From contig CP114119.1 of assembly GCA_029959195.1 (NCBI GenBank), positions 620,001-684,000 on the forward strand: a stretch of 64,000 nt of DNA. Direction: 5' to 3'. This stretch comes from Dictyophora rubrovolvata (Eukaryota > Basidiomycota > Agaricomycetes > Phallales > Phallaceae). Positions 44,577 to 56,788 of the stretch are shown in pieces (position 1 is the stretch's first letter; each line of letters starts with the position of its first letter). Below the pieces are notes generated by a model. That model did no database searches. It saw only the letters and a list, made by a program, of their open reading frames with translations, and was not told the origin of the DNA. Made by a program: the position numbers and the translations under genes.

Positions 44577-47500
44577 ATGGATTCTCCACCTACGACACCG
44601 ATGAAGACAGCCGCCTCTATCCCCGAAGAAACAGGTTCTTCTTCAAGACCTCCGGAAAACACTGAAAATTCTACGACAATGCCTTTAACCTCTAAACCCC
44701 CTCCGATTAACTTAAACCCTACTTCAGACGACAGAGGCGACATCTCCACAGGCCCTGGGCGTCGACTGGATACAACTATATTGTTGTCTCCTACAGTGAA
44801 AATTAATTTTACTGGTGAACCACTTCTTACGCTGAATGCTGAGGATGTATTACTCTCACCGGATAAAACGTTTTTGGTCCCGGCTACGTCACACCTATGC
44901 AGGACCTACGAATTGAATAGATCGTTGGAACATCGTCGAAATGCGATAGTTCACTATGCTAGAGAAAATATAAAAAGTTCAGGAAGATTGCCATCCGCAA
45001 ACTTGCCTAGAGAAGCTGAAGAAATCTGTGAAGACTTACTTGGAGATTTGGACCATGTTCTAATTGGCATTCCATACGACAGTGATGTTCTAGAATACAT
45101 TGGGTATCACCTCGACCCAATCAAGTTTGAAAACTTTGTTCACAGACTTAAACGTTTCGCAAGAAGAGCTAAACGGAAGCTTACCGACTCACCTAGTATC
45201 CCAGTATGGGGTATTGATAATTGGCCATTGGATGTATGGTCTGCGGATCAATTTGAAGTATTCTCCGCGCTTTATAGAGATGAAGTAGAGTCATATCTAG
45301 CTCATCTGTTTCATAACGACGCTCTCATCCCTCCAGAGTCTATCGAAGGTGGAAAGGGAAAAGAGCCAGAGCCAACCGAGACTGAGGGGATCAGACCAAA
45401 GGTAGTACAAATAAAAGAGGAAGTTACCTTTGATTCTGAAAGAGCTGTTGTTATGCCCAAACGTCTCGCGGCTATACAAAAGGAAACCTCAATACGCGAA
45501 GGACACTCGGAATCAAAAGGCTTACAAGGTATCCAGCGATTCGAGCCACGTATTCCAACTCCCATTCCTCGCAGTCGCTTGCCTTCTACCCTTTCTGATA
45601 CTCGTCGTCTAAATGAGTTGTTCCACCCGTCTCGCTTTGAAGGTCAGAGTTCCGTTCCCAGGACTCGAGTTAGCGGTGGAGCTGGAGGACCACCAGACGG
45701 AGGGGATGACTCTTCCGATGATCAATCGTCAAAGCCACCTCATAGAGAGCCTGGTTCTCCTTATCCTTTTGGACCCTCACGAGGAGGTAGAGGCCCGGGT
45801 GGTAACGAATCATCAAACAATGGAAATAGCGGCGGACTTGGACTCCCACGCCGTAACGGGATTTCCACCCCTGCATCAGGCCCGATTGATCCTCGTGAAC
45901 CCTACTTTGATTTAAGACTTAAACCGGAGTCCATCGAGAAATGGGATGGTGATCCGGATACGCTAGCCTTGTGGATAGTTAAGAATAACCATCTGTCGAG
46001 TAGGAGCAATCAGGTTTATCAACAGATGGGAATACTTGTTGCGAATCGCCTGGAGAAAGGTGCAAGCCAATGGTTCTGGAACTTGTCAAGGACGCGACGC
46101 GAACGGGCTATGCAAAATTGGGGAACATTACGAGCCGCGATCGGAACTTATTATATGAATCGAACGTGGATGGATAAACAGAAGATTAGAGCTGACAAGA
46201 TTCGTTATCGGGAATCCGGGCATCCTGACGAGTCCCCAACCGAATACGTTATAAGAAAGAAGGCGCTCCTCGATCTTGTCTATAATTATACAGATTCGGA
46301 ATTGATTATGGTGATAATGGAGGGTGCGCCAAGATATTGGTCTATGATTATACACCCGCACGATTGTCAGACGATGGATCAATTCGAAGACATAGTCAAG
46401 TATCATGAGGAAGAACTCATGACACCGCCAGGAGGACATCGCGAGATCAATCTTGAACGCCGTATTCGGAATCTTGAATTGAACGTCAAGCCCTCAAGCT
46501 CTAGGAGTTCTTTTAATAATGACAGATTCCGAGCTAGAAGCAACCTCATTGGACAGACACCTTCGTTGGGAAAACCTCCTTATCCGAAAGACGATTTGAC
46601 AATTTCAAAGGGAAACACTCCTGAAATGAAAGGAGCTCGACCTTGTCGACACTGCGGAAGTCTGAAACATTGGGATAATGAATGTAAATACGCAAAGAAA
46701 GGAGCGAAGAGAGTTCGAGTTAACCTTGCAAATCCCAGCGAAGAATATCTTGGAGCATTAGAGGAGTATGAAGAAGCTTATTTAAATGCATTCTCTCTTG
46801 ACGAAGAAGATGAACCTCCGGATCTTGTGGACTTGCCCGAAGAAGACGTTGATGAAGGCCTTACGACTTCAGCAAATCAAGCTCATGTAGCTTCAGCTTC
46901 AATGGTTTCAGCAAGGGTCTTGAATACGAATGCTTTTGACAATGAAACCATTCAGGAAGGACATCCGGCTTCTCCTGATTCAAAACGCAGATTTTTACGA
47001 AACGTTTTCAAGGCAACCAATTTTATTTCAAACATCTGTAAATCCGTAGCGAAGGAGATTCTAACCTTGCCACGAGTTATGTCTCAGCCGGCTGGAAGTT
47101 CTTTTATGGGCGCAAGGGCCATCGCCGTAGAAGCCTGGATAGGAGTCTATGGAGAGAATAAGTCACGAGTGATTATCGATTCAGGAGCAGATATCACCTT
47201 AATCTCACATGCCTTCCTTTCTACTATGAGATTAGCCCCAAAGTTGAAGAAGGGTCATCGAGTGAATCTTATTCAAGTTACCGGAGCCTCGACCATTTCA
47301 GGATTCGTTTCCGTGGCCGTATATTTCGACACTGAACTAGGACCAGTGGAATTGTTTGTCGACGCCTACGTCGTTAAAGGCATGACGATGCCTTTCATAT
47401 TCGGGAATGATTTTGCCGACCAATATGCCATTTCTATATTGAGGAACGATGAAGGAGCTTCCATTATGTTTGGGAATTCTGGACGAGTGATGAAGGCCGG

Positions 47501-50500
47501 AAATTCTGTTGGTACCGGATTAAGCGACTCCGAGGATAGTGAAGCGTTGGCGATTAAGGCTTCTTTCTCTCTTAAGTCAAAATTAATCAAAAGGAGCGAC
47601 GTCAGATTGAAGAAAAATGACAACTCTGTTAGAGCAACTGAAGAAGTCATCATTCCTCCCCAAACGAGCAAGGCGATTTCAATTAAGTTCAATTTCCCGG
47701 AAAACTCTGATTCCGCCTATATCGAGAAGATGTTCATCTCGAATCGAAAGGAAGAGGATTTTTATGCTGCTCCCGATTCGTTGCTGGGAAAAGGCGACTC
47801 CCAGTTGCACGTATCGAACTTTTCCAGATTGCATCCAGTCCGGATACACAAGGGCCAAATTCTTGGATATGTCCACAACCCGAATGCCTGGCTCGAGAAA
47901 GACGACAAGCTCGAGAAAGAATCTTCTAAATTACGAGTCTACGCACAGACTGTCAAGACTCTCTTTGATTCGCTCATTTGCTCCCGAAGAGAAGAAACAA
48001 ACGATGGTCAAGATGAAGCTGTTGGTGGTCCTAAGACAGCGGAAACTCCTAATGATGAGGTTCCCAAGACAAGATTGTTTGATGAAGTCGATATATGCAA
48101 GGGATTGAGTGATGAACAGACGAAGAAGTTACAAGAGGTTATCCAGAAGAATGAGAAGGCATTCGGATTGGATGGACGATTGGGTCATCATCCTGTGAAG
48201 GTAGAAATACCACTCCGAGACGGTACTAAGGAAGTTTCTATGCCTCCATTTTTCGCTTCACCGAAATCTCGCCAAGTAATTGACGAGCAGATGGACAAGT
48301 GACTCGGTCTAAAGGTCATAGAGCCGTCCAAGAGCGCGTGGGGCGCACCAGCGTTTATCGTGTACCGTCAAGAAAAGCCAAGGATGGTTATAGATTTTAG
48401 AAGACTAAATGAGAAGGTTATCCCCGATGAGTTTCCTCTACCGAGGCAAGAGGATATCTTAAAGTCGCTTACCGGGTCACAATGGTTGTCAACGTTAGAC
48501 GCTTTAGCCGGCTTTACGCAATTGGAAATAGCAGAGAAGGATCGAGATAAGACAGCTTTTAGGACGCATCGTGGTCTATTTCAATTCTTGAGGATGCCCT
48601 TTGGTTATCGAAACGGACCAGCAGTCTTCCAGAGAGTCATGCAAAACGTCTTAGCGCCTTATTTGTGGATATTCGCCCTTGTTTACATCGACGATATTAT
48701 CATTTACTCCAAGACCTTCGAAGATCACCTGATGCATCTTGACTCAGTATTGAATGCTATAGCAAAGGCCGAAATAACACTCTCACCTCAGAAGTGCCAT
48801 TTTGGGTATCAGTCACTAAAGCTACTTGGACAAAAGGTTTCCAGACTTGGTTTGTCTACGCATAAGGAGAAGGTAGACGCGATTGTTGATTTGGATGAGC
48901 CGAAAAACATCCACGAACTTCAGACGTTTCTTGGAATGATGGTTTACTTTTCTTCATATATTCCTTATTATGCTTGGATCGTGAACCCGCTCTTCTCGTT
49001 GCTGAAGAAGAAAGCTTCATGGAATTGGGACGATTCTCATCGAAGAGCATTTGATTTAGCGAAGAAGGCTCTTATAAGTGCACCGGTTCGCGCATATCCT
49101 ATCGCTGGTTTAGGCTATAGGTTGTATACCGACGCATGCGACATTGGCATAGCCGCTATTCTTCAGCAAGTTCAACCAGTCGTAATCAGAGATCTAAAGG
49201 GAACTAGAGTATACGATAAGTTGAAGAAGGCTTATGAGTTAGGAGAAGAGATGCCTAACCTCATCATTCAAATCTCTAAAGACGAAGAACTTCCAAGAAC
49301 CGAGCGATGGAACGAAGACTTCGAGCAAACTACTGTATTCGTGGAAAGAGTTATAGGGTACTGGTCTAGGACTCTCAAGTCACCCGAAAGGAATTATTCT
49401 CCGACTGAGCGGGAAGCATTGGCGTTGAAGGACGGGTTGATCAAATTCCAACCATATATCGAGGGAGAGAAGATATACGCAGTCACGGATCATGCTGCGC
49501 TCATCTGGACTAAAACCTATCAGAACATAAATAGGCGACTCTTAACTTGGGGAACAATATTTGCAGCTTACCCCGAAATGAAGATCATACATCGAGCAGG
49601 AAGAGTCCATTCAAATGTCGACCCTATCTCTCGTCTTAGGCGTCGGACTCCAGAGGAACAAGGACCGTCGGCGGAGAACTTGAAAGAATGGGACCTTCCG
49701 ATAGATGTCGCTAAAGAAGACCCTCTGTCCAATCTATATGAGGAACTTGGAGAAGGGTTTGAAGCCGAGTTATTGAAGGTTAGCACGTTATTTGCAAAGC
49801 ATCAACAACGTGGTAGTGCTGAGCGGATCGTGTTCATGACGACGCTCGATAATAAACACCTAGATGAGGTCACCATCCCATACGGAACTGCGAGAAGTTA
49901 TTCCATTCTGGTGGGAGCAGACTCGAAGGAAATTCGGCGCATTGCGGACAAATACGAGGACGATCCATATTTCAAGAAGGTGTTGGAAGGATTAAGGTCT
50001 ACGAGAGATTGGAGTCGACCAGTTTATCCGCAGTTTTATCTCGGAGATCAAGGATTGCTATTTTTCGAAGACGAGACTGGAAGGACTAGGCTCTGCATTC
50101 CGAAAGAAATGCAACTGGATATCATGAAAACTGCGCACGATGAATTAGTTCAAGGAGCTCATGGAGGATATCATAAAACTTACAACCGAATCGCATCCGT
50201 ATTCTATTGGCGTAAGATGTCTCGCGATATTTTGAAGTACATCAATACTTGCGACGTATGCCAGAAGACGAAGCCCCGCAAACACGCCCCTTATGGACTT
50301 CTTCAGCCAATCCCTATTCCGTCTAAACCCTTCGAAGTTATTTCCATGGACTTCATTACCCAGCTACCGCTTAGTGGACAATATGACGCCGTCCTAGTTG
50401 TCGTCGACAAGCTCACCAAGTTCGCGATGTTCTTGCCCTGTACTTCGAACATAAATGAAGACGAAACGGCTACAATTCTATTCAAGAACGTATTCAAGAC

Positions 50501-51863
50501 TTACGGATTACCGCGGCAGATTATATCTGATCGAGATCCCCGTTGGACTGGATTGTTTTGGGAGAGTGTTTGTCACCAAATGGGAATTAAGCGAGGACTA
50601 GCCACTGCGTACCACCCTCAGACGGACGGACAGAGCGAGATAATGAACCAAAACTTGGAAGTAGGATTAAGGGCGTATGTTGGACCGGAAAGAGACGACT
50701 GGAGTGAATTCTTGGACGGATTTGCCCTAGCTTATAATACGTCGATGCATTCGTCGACGGGATTCACCCCTTCATTCCTGCTATTCGGATATGAACCTGT
50801 AGTCGTTCTCAATTTCTATGCGCCGACTCCAAGGGACGGTTCTAAGACTATTCGATATGATGAAGAAAGAGCCATTGCAGGACGAGTGCAAGTCGACACT
50901 AGCACGATGGTCATGACTAGACGAAGACCTAAAAGAAAGCATCAGAACGATGAAAAGGCGATTGAATCGTCCACGAATGACTCTAAACGAACCAAGCTCC
51001 GACCGTCAGCCTCGGATGGACTATATCATAAGTATTCTATGTCGAAAGATGCTAAAGATTTAGACGAGGAAGAAACCGCATATAATCAGGATCATTTGGA
51101 TTCTTCCGAGACGGATTCCTTGACAAAAGGAGAACGGATTAGACAGGAAAGGGAGAATTCAGAGCAAGAAGAGGACATTGGAAGAGAAAAGAAACTAAGC
51201 GATTCAGAAGCTCCGGAGTTTGAAGTAGGCTTCGATATACGCGGATGGAGCCAATTGGCTGACGAGCAAGTGGAACGCTTCACTGCGAGTCGCGCGCGCG
51301 CTAGGGACGCCTTAATCCTCAGTCAAGTTCTACAGCAGAAATATTATAACGAACAACGAGAGCTAGTCGAATTCAATGTTGGAGATCTTGTTCTAATTAA
51401 TCAGAGGAAAACGAAGCTGCTCAGAAACGTCAAAGGTCGTGGAAACAAACTACTGATTCTGTATGACGGACCTTTCGAGGTATTGGAGAAAATCAGCAAA
51501 GTCGCGTATCGTCTTCGTATGCCCGCATCTTACGGAATGCATCCGGTACTCAATATCGCGTATTTGGAACCCTATTACGAGTCTCCAAAGGAGTTTGGCG
51601 AACGACCCAAAAGACAGCTAACTAGGAAAGATTTCATTGATCTACCGGAATGGGAGGTCGAAAGAATCGTGGATGAAAAGTTCATTCGTCCCAAAGGAGG
51701 AAAACGTCAACGACTCTTTCGAACACGCTTTGTCGGATATGGTCCTGATTCAGACGAATGGTTGACCAAGAAGGACTTGAAGAATGCACCCGAAATCCTT
51801 CGTGACTGGGACACAGAACGACGCGGCCACAAAGCTCAGGTTCGCGTTATACTGTCCTGCTAA
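44577..51863 (+). pseudogene. Gag-Pol polyprotein with one in-frame TGA
   Basis: A continuous frame of 2,429 codons interrupted only by TGA at 48300-48302, just before the reverse-transcriptase core (the reading resumes LGLKVIEPSKSAWGAPAF). Gag: capsid-like helices (NWGTLRAAIGTYYMNRTWMD) and a CCHC knuckle CRHCGSLKHWDNEC. Protease: VIIDSGADITLIS. RT: MVIDFRRLN, FQFLRMPFGYRNGPAVFQ, YIDDIIIYS. RNase H: RLYTDACDIGIAAILQQ, with a long insert before IGYWSRTLKSPERNY. Integrase: AHGGYHKTYNR, CDVCQKTK, ISMDFITQLP, QIISDRDPRW, YHPQTDGQSE. The C-terminus has a chromodomain-like part (EWEVERIVDEKFIRP). Either the TGA is an inactivating mutation or Pol is made by read-through; a single mutation is more likely. 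Confidence 0.92.
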
Positions 51864-51959
51864 AGGGGGTACCCCCTATCATCATCTTACTCCTATTCAA
51901 ACTTCAAACCTCTTTCTTAACTCCCGACTCCATCCTTATTTCTATCCATCTCTATTCCA

Positions 51960-52499
51960 ATGTTAATTCTAGACCCTGATAAAGCTTTCGACGTCGCTAA
52001 CGCTCCTACAACAAATTCGCTCATATTTCGCGGATTACTTACGCCGCCACCCATGCCAACACCCGAAACTCGTTTTTGTCTCGACATCATTAAGCGTTAT
52101 AAAAACGAGTCTCCTGCTTCTGCGCCTTTTGATTTTTCTATTATCGACTCCATGTTTCAATTTCCTCACACGGTTAGGTTTCGAACGTTTCTTCGACGTC
52201 GCATCATAATTAAACTCTGGTTCTACAACATTTGCGGTCTTCGTTTATCACAAGCAATAGCTTTCTATGACAGTATTTGGTTCGAAGAGCTAAGCTCGGA
52301 AATCACACTCACTTCGGATTACATCGACTTCATGGACGGTATACGACCACCATTGATAATTCTATTTTACGTGGACTCCATCAGAAATGAGGCCGTCCTC
52401 TCCGACGACGAAATTGAACTCATTGGCCAAACGATTCGACCTTATTCAGAATACTACACTAATCAACCTCCTCCATCTCTCGCGAGCCGCATCCATTAA
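51960..52499 (+). CDS. Accessory ORF between pol and 3' LTR
   Basis: 179 aa, ATG at 51960 (MLILDPDKAFDVANAP), 96 bases after the pol stop. Contains FRGLLTPPPMPTPETRF, a basic/aromatic stretch RTFLRRRIIIKLWFYNICGL and DGIRPPLIILFYVDSI. No known domain. Codon-level openness in a young element suggests it is functional for the element. An env-like role has no support: no signal peptide or clear membrane anchor was seen. Confidence 0.6.
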   Translation: MLILDPDKAFDVANAPTTNSLIFRGLLTPPPMPTPETRFCLDIIKRYKNESPASAPFDFSIIDSMFQFPHTVRFRTFLRRRIIIKLWFYNICGLRLSQAIAFYDSIWFEELSSEITLTSDYIDFMDGIRPPLIILFYVDSIRNEAVLSDDEIELIGQTIRPYSEYYTNQPPPSLASRIH

Positions 52500-52607
52500 T
52501 CAAGATCGATGTTCATACACGAAGGCAACCGAAGAGAATCCATATTTCCTCGTATTTTCATTTCTTTTCATTTTCATTTTTCTCATTTAACTTCTCGAAT
52601 AAATCTC

Positions 52608-52622
52608 AAAGAGAGGGGATTC
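52608..52622 (+). promoter_or_regulatory. Polypurine tract of the 9.1 kb element
   Basis: AAAGAGAGGGGATTC directly before the 3' LTR; the purine run is the expected plus-strand primer. Confidence 0.65.
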
Positions 52623-53115
52623 TGTTAGGTATTAGAGTTCAACCGGCGGCCCCTCCAACAAAAAAAAAAATAGAAAATTTAGATAAGCCTTATTTCTTTT
52701 CGTTTTATTCGCGCGTTGTACCTTTATTGTATTTCTAAGTCATTGTGGTCGCTTGTGGACCTTCGGTAGTATAGTTTATTAGAATGTAAACTCGTCGTCT
52801 ATGTATGACGCGAGACTCCTTTGTAAGTAGTATAGCTTTTAATATAACACTGTTGCCTCAAATCTTGTCCGAATCTCAAATCTTATTCTTTTCACTTGCG
52901 CTTTAGATTAAATCAATTCTCGATTTAATCTTACTATCTTATCTTATCAATTAAACGCGTTCTCGTTCGTCTCAGCTTCGATAACAAGGCTTCGACTTCG
53001 ATACTTTTGGTTCAGCTTATTTTACGTTCACTTTCTTGAACGAGTTATTATCCGACAATTCGATCATATTTATTTTCTACACGGATACATCTTGAATAAC
53101 TAGCGTAACCTTACA
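52623..53115 (+). repeat. 3' LTR of the 9.1 kb element
   Basis: 493 bases, almost identical to 43976-44467; followed by the GTCAG duplication. Confidence 0.93.
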
Positions 53116-53185
53116 GTCAGGCATGGGGTGATGGGGGAGAGACCATGTCGTGGTCTTTTTCCAAGGTTAATATACCCTGGCAACT

Positions 53186-54047
53186 TGTCATGATCCAATT
53201 CATGACATCACTAGCGATATGGATTCCTTATCATATTCCCTTATCTTATCATACTTAAACATTATCCTATCACAATCACTTTGCAGACACTACGACCGGA
53301 AGTCTTGTCAGACTTCATCACTGTTTCACGAAGTCCTAGATGCTGATGCCTTCCTAGGACTTACAGTAAGCCACGGATAGACCTTTGGTCTATATTCTAG
53401 TTCCAAACCACGCATGAGATCATCTATGACGGTCGTAGGTCCTTGTATGTGTTTTCCCTTTGTTCTTGTTGCCTCATGTTTGCCACATGGCAAACCGACC
53501 CTGCATACACTCATGATACTCACGAAATGTTATGACATATATACGTTTTCAAGTTCGTTATCTATTTCGAACTGAGATTCAAACCTCTAGCATACTTGTA
53601 TATAAAGCCTTCTATACTTCGTAGCTAGACTTCTCTTCAGACTTAATATTGAACCTAGTTCGATATCTCAATATAGTCTTCATTTCCCAATAACGCTTCC
53701 GTCATTCCCAAACACTTTAATTCCAAACCGTTTGTAGTGACAACGCCGTTCCGGCATTGGATCCGCTACTTCTTCCATCTCTTGTTCTTCTGCTTTCTAG
53801 TCGACGATCTATTTTTCCAGATTGTTTTAGACTTCTTAGAGCTTCGGCTCAACGATATTCTCCGATGACTTGAAGATCCCGAACGATGTCAAGACAAGTA
53901 GAGCCAACGTCCAGAGGACTGTCGTGGTACAACCCACTCAGGTTGAGACCGTGCTCTACGACATTACGGTGACGTTTGTATTATCATTAAATACGATTAT
54001 TAACGTTTATACATTCATCGCTGATACCCGAGAATCGGTACTTAACA
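53186..54047 (-). repeat. LTR of the outer element (TGTTAAGTACC family)
   Basis: 862 bases, the inverted counterpart of 42293-43154. On the minus strand it ends ATCATGACA, followed by a leader (AGTTGCCAGGGTATATTAAC) and then the gag-like ATG at 53124, so it is the 5' LTR of that element. Confidence 0.85.
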
Positions 54048-54391
54048 TTGTGGATCATATACATATTCACCACAACAAACCACTCTTCATATCCTTCTAA
54101 CCATAAGCATGTTCCAAAGGAAACTTTCTTATCTCCAGCATCTGAATACGAGATCAGATCCGAAGCTTTATGTTGATCGATAATAATGGGGTTCGGGTAT
54201 AAGGGTAATAAGGTGGAGGGATTGAGGTTGAGGTGTGCATAGGATGTGTAGTAGATGTAGTATTGTGTGTCCAAATCACAGAAATTGATATCAGGAGTAG
54301 GAGGGACAAAACGAAAACAATGAGAGTCATCGATAGAAGGAGTGCGAAGAGAAGGCAGAGAACGAGAAGAGCGGATTTGGAATGAGGACAT
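54048..54391 (-). pseudogene. Family 'Z' ORF fragment cut by an LTR
   Basis: ATG at 54389-54391 (MSSFQIRSSRSLPS). The frame matches the 40345 ORF through EEWFVVVNMY and then runs into the LTR at 54047, so the 3' part is lost here. Its upstream DNA to 54553 (TGTTGCGCACCAAAATC) matches the start of the insertion at 41100. Confidence 0.6.
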
Positions 54392-54553
54392 ATCTTTTGT
54401 ATTGAGGTTTTTGGGATAACAAAAAAAAAATGTTTAGACGTGAGTTTTGGGTAGTTGCAAGGGTGAATTCAAGCTCCGATGGACATATCGTGGGATTAGG
54501 GAATCTTCGGAATGTTTCACCTTAATTCTTGCCAAATATAGATTTTGGTGCGC

Positions 54554-54943
54554 AACACTGCGGCTTACTGTAAGTCCTAGGAAGACAACGTCGTCTAGGA
54601 CTTCATGGAACGGCGATGAAGTCTGGCAAGACTTCTGGTCGTAGTGTCTGCGATGCGATTGTGATAAGATAATGCTTCAATACGATAAGATAAGGAAATA
54701 AGATAGAGAATCTGTATCGCTAGTGATGTCATGAATTCGGATCATGACATTCTTCGAAGACTCGAAGGTCCCGAGTGTCGTCAAGACAAGTAGAGCTAAC
54801 GTTTGGATGACTGTCGTGGTACAACCCACTCAGGTTGAGACTGCGCTCTATGACAACCCGGTGACATTTGTATTAATATTAGATACAAACTCTAATGTAT
54901 ATACATTCGTCATCAATACCCGAGTATCGGTACTTAACACTAC
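54554..54943. repeat. Rearranged fragments of the TGTTAAGTACC LTR family
   Basis: 54554-54748 matches the terminal part of the LTR in the orientation of 42293-43154 (ends ATCATGACA). It is followed at once by 54749-54943, which matches the opposite end in the other orientation (ends GGTACTTAACA). The two halves face away from each other, so this is a foldback or a recombined pair of LTRs. Confidence 0.65.
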
Positions 54944-56788
54944 TACAATGAGAAAAATGTCTAGAATTGATTGGCATTCTCTCATTCGTATCCGTGACAC
55001 TTGCGTACATACCAAAGTCTCTGCCATGATGGCCGAGCAGACAAAAATGTTCGTACGGTGATCCCTCATTTAAAAACTGTCCTGGATAATGTTCGGGATG
55101 TATGGAAGAGAATAGGCTCAGACTTTGGTTTTGAAAAAAGTGGGAGTCGTGGATGTTTTCCGCGTACATGTCGGAAATAGCCGAAATGGCCGTGGCGACG
55201 ACACGAGGTTGGAGCCCGTCTTTTTTGATGCCCAAAATCTATTTGCATTCAGTATCATCAGTTTTCTTGTTTTCTTTCAATGACTGAACGGCAAGACAAA
55301 ACAGCTATCTGGTGTTTTATTAGTGCTTGCTACCCCCAACTTTGACATCAGTGATGGGATTTTGCAAATTCTAAAAAAAGACACAGCACCTGGCCACCGC
55401 CGGAGCTAGGAGAACTATAAGGGTAAAATTCGTCTAAGTGTGGCTTTTTTTTGTCTGAGTGCTTTTCTTTCCTTTTTAGTTCAATTGAGTTGTGTCTCTG
55501 TAAAAAGACTCTCTCAATACACACCCGCTCAATTGTAATGTACTAATATTATTGTCGTCGGCCATCTCCTATGCTGGAGTATTAACACCAGAATTATTAC
55601 GGCATGAGGACGCAAAGAAATGAACGAAACGAGAACACTAAATTATATCTCCTCAACAAAAACAAAAATAAAAGTAACCAGCAACTTTTTTGTGGCACGC
55701 TTTGTTGTTCAAAAGTCGCCCGGGCTAGAGATGCCGGAGGGGTCATCCCAGTGAAGTGAACAATAATCTATTTTATTCCTGAAGCGTAAACTGACTACTT
55801 TATCAAGTTTACAATTGAAAGTTGCAGAAAAACATATAAAATCCAGTGGAATAGACGTTTTTCGGGCGGTTTAGTTTTGCATCATTCCTCTTCTTCTCTT
55901 CCCCGTCGGCTCACAACTTTCAACATTCCTCAGCTGTTCTGTGTGCAGCGTTCCTCCAAAGTGGTAGATTTGATAATGTAAGTTTTATGATACTTATAGA
56001 CTGTATACTTATGCTCTTGTAGATCACAGAACTAACTTACTCTGTGGCGTGTAAATAGCAAGGTGGCGAACTTATATATACAGTTTATTAATCGCACTTG
56101 TGAGCGCTGGGTGATAATCCCCGGTCGTACAGCCACTCCAGGGGCATACATCAAACTTTCTGATCGTACGTAAACTGACCACTCTTCTTGTAAGCCGTTC
56201 ATTTCCCAATCAGTCAGAACAAGAAAACATCCCTTTGGCCAAAGAAACAACATAAAGGCTACTTATTCTTATTAACAACAGTTTTAGTTTCACACGCGTT
56301 CAATGTCAATAAAGACCGCATAAAGTCAATATGAAAAGGAACGGGAACAGAGCTTTGGTCACGAACAAATGTGGACAGACAAGGACCACTCACTAACATG
56401 TGTTTTCTCTATTTTTTCTTCAGATAAACGCCACTCGATTTGTTCTGCTATATTAGGTATGGTCTTAGATTCTTACCCTGCAAACATGAGTGAGTCCTTG
56501 TTGATCGAAACATGATGGGCCTTCGACACGTCGACGTCAGAGATCCTCCCTTTGAGCGATCTCTCATTTGTGGTCAATGTTGAATTTTTAGGGTGGTTTG
56601 CATGCTGTCCCAGTGTCCTTAACGACGGCGGCAGCATTACGCGGTCCTTTATCTGAGTTCATGCATGCCGTTGCGTATCATATAAAACAGACACTATCCA
56701 TGTCCGGTTTACAACAAGAATTTCTTCTTTGCCACGTTCATCTACCAACAATTATTCCCCCTCCCTTCCCCCCCCTCTAACTTCTGCG
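54944..56788. other. Long intergenic stretch
   Basis: No gene I can support. A minus-strand frame at 56032-56253 (GVAVRPGIITQRSQVRLINC) looks protein-like but is isolated and unrecognised; it may be one exon of an unknown or decayed gene. Confidence 0.4.

Larger units (their letters stand above)
43976..53115 (+). mobile_element. Nearly complete Ty3/gypsy retrotransposon, 9.1 kb
   Basis: LTRs at 43976-44467 and 52623-53115 differ by about three substitutions and one base in an A-run by eye, so insertion is recent. The duplication GTCAG flanks it (43971-43975, 53116-53120). Inside lie one gag-pol frame broken by a single TGA, then a separate ORF of 179 aa. It sits inside the gag-like gene of an older element. 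Confidence 0.95.

Noticed and set aside
44577-51863. Two separate genes (gag-protease and pol)
   Set aside because: The frame is continuous on both sides of one TGA and resumes with conserved reverse-transcriptase sequence, so it is one interrupted polyprotein.
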